A stretch of DNA of 64,000 nt. Origin: Lysinibacillus fusiformis. GTDB lineage: Bacteria; Bacillota; Bacilli; Bacillales_A; Planococcaceae. Of the stretch, positions 60,472 to 64,000 are shown in pieces; the first letter of the stretch is position 1; each line of letters begins with the position of its first letter. The stretch covers positions 496,001-560,000 of the forward strand of contig NZ_PYWL01000002.1 in assembly GCF_003049525.1 (NCBI RefSeq), given 5' to 3'. The notes under the pieces are model-generated. The model did no database searches. It saw only the letters and a list, made by a program, of their open reading frames with translations, and had not been told where the DNA came from. The position numbers were made by a program, and so were the translations under genes.

Positions 60472-61908
60472 ATGGATAAGGAATTCAAATTAGCTAGCCA
60501 ATTATTAACTTTGCTAGATGCTGAGCAAAGATGGTTTACCTTAGCAGAGGTTGAACAAAGTTTACATATTTCTGATAAAACGATACGAAAGTTAGTGGAG
60601 GAGATTAGTTCGCAATTGCCATCAACGATGACCATTGAAGTGTCTAGAGGAAAGGGCATTTTTCTACAACGTGATGGGCGCAGTACAACGGTTAGTGAAG
60701 TGATTGCCAGCATGTTCAGGCAAACAACCTTTTATCAACTTATGGATGTATTGTTTACAAATGAGGATCACTGCTCAATGGAGGAGCTTGCGGAAGCCAT
60801 GTTTATGAGCACTTCCTCTTTGAAGAAATTGATTATGCAATTAAATAATGATGATTTAAAGCCATATCAATTACGAATTTCATACTCGACGCCAGCAGTA
60901 AAGGGAAATGAATTGAATATCCGCTATTTTTATTGGAAATTTTATGGGGATGCTTACGAGTTTACGGGGTGGCCATTTACGAATAGTGACTTTGATGTTA
61001 TTCATCAATTAATCACAACTATAGAGAATGAAAAAAATATTGTTTATTTCATCAATTCCAAAAGGAAATTATCCTTTTTAGTAGCAATTGTTCTGGAACG
61101 AATAAAAAAAGAGAACTACGTAAAAATGAATGACGGTCATTACCTGTGGGAAAAAGGTATTTTCTATGGGCCCGTAAAAAAACTTGCGAAGACACTGGAA
61201 GAAAGATTTTCAATGGAATTGCCAAATAATGAATTGTTTTTCCTGCAAGCGCTATTTAGTCTAAGCCAATATCATTATTATGAAGGGTCAGAGATGACAC
61301 CACAGAAAGAAATCGAATTATACAAGAATAGAGAAGAAGATCAAATGGGCCAGCAGCTATTAGCTTTATTGGCAGAGGCTTACCCGAATTTAAATAGGAA
61401 TGAGCGATTTATTTTGGAAGTATATGAGTTCCTTGACAAGCTTTTAATCGATAATGCCATTCCTGAATGGATGATGATTTCAAAAAGTAATTTAACCGCG
61501 TATGTTCACCATGAGTGTCAGCAAATTTATCAAGATATGGAGACGTGTCTGCACAAGTGGCAATTAATCTATCCTTCTGTTCGATATAATGACTATCATC
61601 TAACAAAATTAACATTACTTGTTCGTTCTGGCCTTAATTATAAAAGTAAAAGTGCTTTTTTGGTCATTGGTGAGGAGTTTTCAATCCGCCATTATATAGC
61701 GAATCTAATAAAAAATGAAATAGGGGATCAACTGATTATTAATACGTCCATTTTGAAAGGACTTACTGACGAAATGGTCCAGCAGCAACAGATTGATTTT
61801 GTTATTAGTAATTTCCCTGTTGACCTAAAGACTGTGCCAGTTGTCATTATTTCAACGATTCCTTCCAAAAGAGATTTAGATAACATACGGAAAGAATTAC
61901 TTCAGTAA
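60472..61908 (+). CDS. Mga/AtxA-like transcriptional regulator
   Basis: The 478-residue protein has two winged helix-turn-helix domains at its N-terminus (FTLAEVEQSLHISDKTIRKLVEEISSQL and CSMEELAEAMFMSTSSLKKLIMQLN) followed by a helical central part like PTS regulation domains and a C-terminal EIIB-like fold (SAFLVIGEEFSIRHYIANLI). This is the layout of Mga and AtxA, regulators that respond to sugar-transport phosphorylation. ATG at 60472 follows AGAAGGGTG. It stands before deoD, separated by a long hairpin; the targets are unknown. Confidence 0.82.
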   Translation: MDKEFKLASQLLTLLDAEQRWFTLAEVEQSLHISDKTIRKLVEEISSQLPSTMTIEVSRGKGIFLQRDGRSTTVSEVIASMFRQTTFYQLMDVLFTNEDHCSMEELAEAMFMSTSSLKKLIMQLNNDDLKPYQLRISYSTPAVKGNELNIRYFYWKFYGDAYEFTGWPFTNSDFDVIHQLITTIENEKNIVYFINSKRKLSFLVAIVLERIKKENYVKMNDGHYLWEKGIFYGPVKKLAKTLEERFSMELPNNELFFLQALFSLSQYHYYEGSEMTPQKEIELYKNREEDQMGQQLLALLAEAYPNLNRNERFILEVYEFLDKLLIDNAIPEWMMISKSNLTAYVHHECQQIYQDMETCLHKWQLIYPSVRYNDYHLTKLTLLVRSGLNYKSKSAFLVIGEEFSIRHYIANLIKNEIGDQLIINTSILKGLTDEMVQQQQIDFVISNFPVDLKTVPVVIISTIPSKRDLDNIRKELLQ

Positions 61909-61974
61909 TTTGGTCAAATATTTTCCGTACACAACGTAATAATCTGGTCTAGTTGATCATCGTAAAAAAATCTT

Positions 61975-62046
61975 ATACTCATAGTAGTTTCTGGACGGAT
62001 TCCTTTTAAGAGGAGTCGGTTTGGAAATAGCTATGGGTATTTTTTG
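61975..62046 (+). terminator. extended hairpin, terminator or attenuator
   Basis: ATACTCATAG pairs with CTATGGGTAT; inside, TTTC / GAAA and GATTCC / GGAGTC also pair, so nearly the whole 66-base stretch is one rod, followed by six T. It either ends the regulator transcript or controls deoD, 64 bases downstream. Confidence 0.75.
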
Positions 62047-62109
62047 ATGGTAAATGAAAACGGTTACCTAATGGATTGTAGATAAATTTTATGACTTGGA
62101 GGAATAGAA

Positions 62110-62817
62110 ATGAGTAGGCATTTAAGTGCAAAAAAGGGAGAAATAGCTGAAAGGGTATTACTTCCTGGTGATCCTTTACGTGCAAGGTTTGTAGCGGAAC
62201 ATTTTTTAGAAAATGCATTTTGCTATAACGAAGTAAGAGGGATGTATGGCTACACGGGGATGTACAAAGGTGTGCCGATATCTGTTCAAGGGACAGGGAT
62301 GGGCAATCCGTCGATGAGTATTTATGGTACTGAACTGGTAAACGATTATGGCGTGAAGCAAATGATTCGTATCGGCACATGTGGTGCGATGCAAAAGGAA
62401 ATTAATATCCGTGATATCATCCTCGCCCAAGCAGTATCCTCAGACAGTAATTTGACGGAGAAAATTTTCTTAGGCAATAATTATGCGCCTACAGCAGATT
62501 TTTCTTTATTAATGAAGGCGTATCAGCAGGCACAAGGTAAAAAAGGAAATGTCTTTGTAGGCAATATATATAACTCGGATGAATTTTATCGTGAAACATT
62601 AGACAGGCTTCACAAGTTTATGGAATTCGGTGTGCTAGGGGTAGAAATGGAGAGCACAGCGCTCTATACGCTAGCTGCTAAATATGGGGTAAAGGCATTA
62701 TCCATTTTGACGGTAGGGAGTCAATTACTCACAAATGAATGCTTAACACATGAGGAAAGCGAAAAGTCCTTTTATGAAATGGTGGACGTTGCTTTGACTA
62801 CCATTATCGATGAATAG
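62110..62817 (+). CDS. deoD: purine nucleoside phosphorylase DeoD
   Basis: The enzyme splits purine (deoxy)nucleosides with phosphate into base and (deoxy)ribose-1-phosphate. The 235 residues are full length for the hexameric type: the phosphate-binding LLPGDPLRARF and RIGTCGAMQKEI, and the nucleoside site GVEMESTALY. GGAGGAATAG precedes the ATG. A CNT nucleoside transporter follows, so uptake and phosphorolysis of nucleosides are encoded together. Confidence 0.96.
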   Translation: MSRHLSAKKGEIAERVLLPGDPLRARFVAEHFLENAFCYNEVRGMYGYTGMYKGVPISVQGTGMGNPSMSIYGTELVNDYGVKQMIRIGTCGAMQKEINIRDIILAQAVSSDSNLTEKIFLGNNYAPTADFSLLMKAYQQAQGKKGNVFVGNIYNSDEFYRETLDRLHKFMEFGVLGVEMESTALYTLAAKYGVKALSILTVGSQLLTNECLTHEESEKSFYEMVDVALTTIIDE

Positions 62818-62957
62818 TGCCGTGTAAATGGGTAGAAGGACAGCAAGAAAGTGATGAATGTCATTTTGTCTGGATAGCAGTGGAGGGTATTGAAAATGGT
62901 AGCTCCATTGCTATGGTAGATTTAGCTAATTTAACGCCCGAAAAACGTCTAGGCTGA
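62817..62957 (+). CDS. possible small ORF or gene remnant
   Basis: A GTG inside the deoD stop opens 46 codons giving MPCKWVEGQQESDECHFVWI and AVEGIENGSSIAMVDLANLT. The composition is protein-like, but no ribosome site is seen. It may be a scrap of a lost gene between deoD and the transporter. Confidence 0.3.
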   Translation: MPCKWVEGQQESDECHFVWIAVEGIENGSSIAMVDLANLTPEKRLG

Positions 62958-63023
62958 TCCAGTGGACAAGCTAGGATTCGTTAAATGTTGATGGTACACG
63001 TGGAAAGTTACGGAGGGGAATAG

Positions 63024-64000
63024 ATGCATTATTTAATTTCTATAGTAGGTTTACTGTTAGTTTTATTTTTAGCATGGGTTGCGAGTAATAATAAGAAAAA
63101 GATTAAGTATCGTCCAATCATTGTGATGATTGTCATCCAGCTTATACTAGGATTTCTTCTGATTAAAACAAGTATCGGAGAATTATTAATTAAAGGATTT
63201 GCTGATAGTTTTGCCAAATTACTAGAGTATGCAAACGAAGGGACCAATTTTGTATTCGGTGGGATAGCTAATGAAGGAGCGCATACTTTTTTCCTGTATG
63301 TGTTAATGCCCATTGTTTTTATGTCCGCAATAATCGGAATATTGCAACATTATAAAATCCTTCCGTTTATTATCAAGTATATTGGTCTATTACTAAGTAA
63401 AATCAATGGAATGGGAAAACTAGAATCTTATAATGCGGTCGCTGCAGCTATAGTAGGACAAAATGAAGTATTCATCTCGGTGAAAAACCAAATTGGATTT
63501 TTACCGAAGCACCGTCTCTATACATTATGTGCTTCTGCGATGTCAACTGTATCGATGTCAATTGTTGGTTCCTATATGACGATGCTAGAGCCCAAGTATG
63601 TAGTCGCCGCCTTATTATTAAACTTATTCGGTGGTTTTATTGTCGCCTCTATCATTAACCCGTATGAAGTGAAGGCGGAGGAAGATATAATCGAAGTGCA
63701 AGAAGGCGAAAAGCAAACATTTTTTGAAATGCTAGGCGAATACATTATGGATGGTTTTAAAGTAGCCATTATAGTTGGCGTTATGTTAGTAGGCTTCGTT
63801 GGGTTAATTGCCCTTATTAATGGTCTGTTTAATGGCATATTCGGCATCTCGTTCCAAGGTATCTTAGGGTATGTTTTTGCGCCAATTGCCTTTCTTATGG
63901 GTGTACCTTGGCATGAAGCGGTTAATGCGGGTAGTATTATGGCGACAAAGCTTGTGGCCAATGAATTTGTTGCTATGCTGGACTTCGTTAAAATCCAAGA
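63024..64000 (+). CDS. nupC: CNT nucleoside transporter (NupC-type), 3' end cut
   Basis: Residues 1-325 are present and the window ends inside the gene. The protein has a row of transmembrane helices and the CNT family motifs [26 protein letters not shown] and the later [25 protein letters not shown], which bind nucleoside and the coupling cation. It imports nucleosides with H+ or Na+. AGTTACGGAGGGGA precedes the ATG. It very likely belongs with deoD. Confidence 0.92.
   Translation, partial: MHYLISIVGLLLVLFLAWVASNNKKKIKYRPIIVMIVIQLILGFLLIKTSIGELLIKGFADSFAKLLEYANEGTNFVFGGIANEGAHTFFLYVLMPIVFMSAIIGILQHYKILPFIIKYIGLLLSKINGMGKLESYNAVAAAIVGQNEVFISVKNQIGFLPKHRLYTLCASAMSTVSMSIVGSYMTMLEPKYVVAALLLNLFGGFIVASIINPYEVKAEEDIIEVQEGEKQTFFEMLGEYIMDGFKVAIIVGVMLVGFVGLIALINGLFNGIFGISFQGILGYVFAPIAFLMGVPWHEAVNAGSIMATKLVANEFVAMLDFVKIQ

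Noticed and set aside
61975..62046. Purine riboswitch in front of deoD
   Set aside because: The conserved core loops and three-way junction of purine riboswitches are absent; the sequence folds as one rod.
1..64000. CRISPR array, rRNA, tRNA, prophage or transposase genes
   Set aside because: None was seen on either strand; the only repeats are the ones listed.

Overview
The window is AT-rich, densely coded DNA from an endospore-forming Bacillales species, most likely Lysinibacillus or a close relative. This rests on a Ger(x)C germination lipoprotein, YkuS and YflT family proteins, strong AGGAGG-type ribosome binding sites, frequent GTG/TTG starts, U-tailed terminators and a Fur box of the Bacillus type. 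The genus is an inference; no rRNA or tRNA gene is visible.

Layout. 1-12.9 kb: an RCC1-repeat protein, a MerR regulator with a DUF4260 membrane protein, two ECF sigma/membrane-partner pairs (2.77-4.46 kb and 11.69-12.86 kb), a TPR-GGDEF diguanylate cyclase, a DUF2975/HTH pair and a TetR-ABC exporter operon. 12.9-23.5 kb: bioY behind a BirA-like operator, an amidohydrolase, a membrane glycerophosphodiesterase, a secreted copper-amine-oxidase-like protein, small enzymes and transporters, and fumC (minus strand). A Fur box and promoter directly upstream of fumC appear to drive a short, terminated RNA resembling the iron-sparing sRNA FsrA. 24-46 kb: an ATPase coupled to an Eis-like acetyltransferase, two MFS pumps each behind a candidate attenuator leader, a MocR regulator divergent from an acetyltransferase, a CPBP protease cluster, a TauE-type exporter with a PD-(D/E)XK nuclease, a Ger(x)C protein, LOG, MazG-like and NUDIX nucleotide enzymes, and a Bcr/CflA pump.

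46.9-54.2 kb is an accessory region. Single genes, pairs or gene fragments (alpha/beta hydrolase with DUF2785, RibD-like reductase, truncated lipoprotein, DUF2268 fragment, YflT, acetyltransferase) are separated by copies of a palindromic site: left arm near TTATTCAACAATC, a U-tailed hairpin, and right arm GGGCCAnATTGTTGAATAA. The arrangement looks like a cassette array. The averaged arms resemble integron attC core sites, but no integrase is present and no single copy matches perfectly. Pseudogenes and a visible recombination junction (about 51,156) fit a region of repeated gene gain and loss.

54.3-64 kb returns to conserved genes: trhO, an SDR dehydrogenase with a one-base frameshift, small unknown proteins, a NagZ-type hexosaminidase, an Mga/AtxA-like regulator, and deoD followed by a CNT nucleoside transporter cut by the window edge (purine nucleoside salvage).
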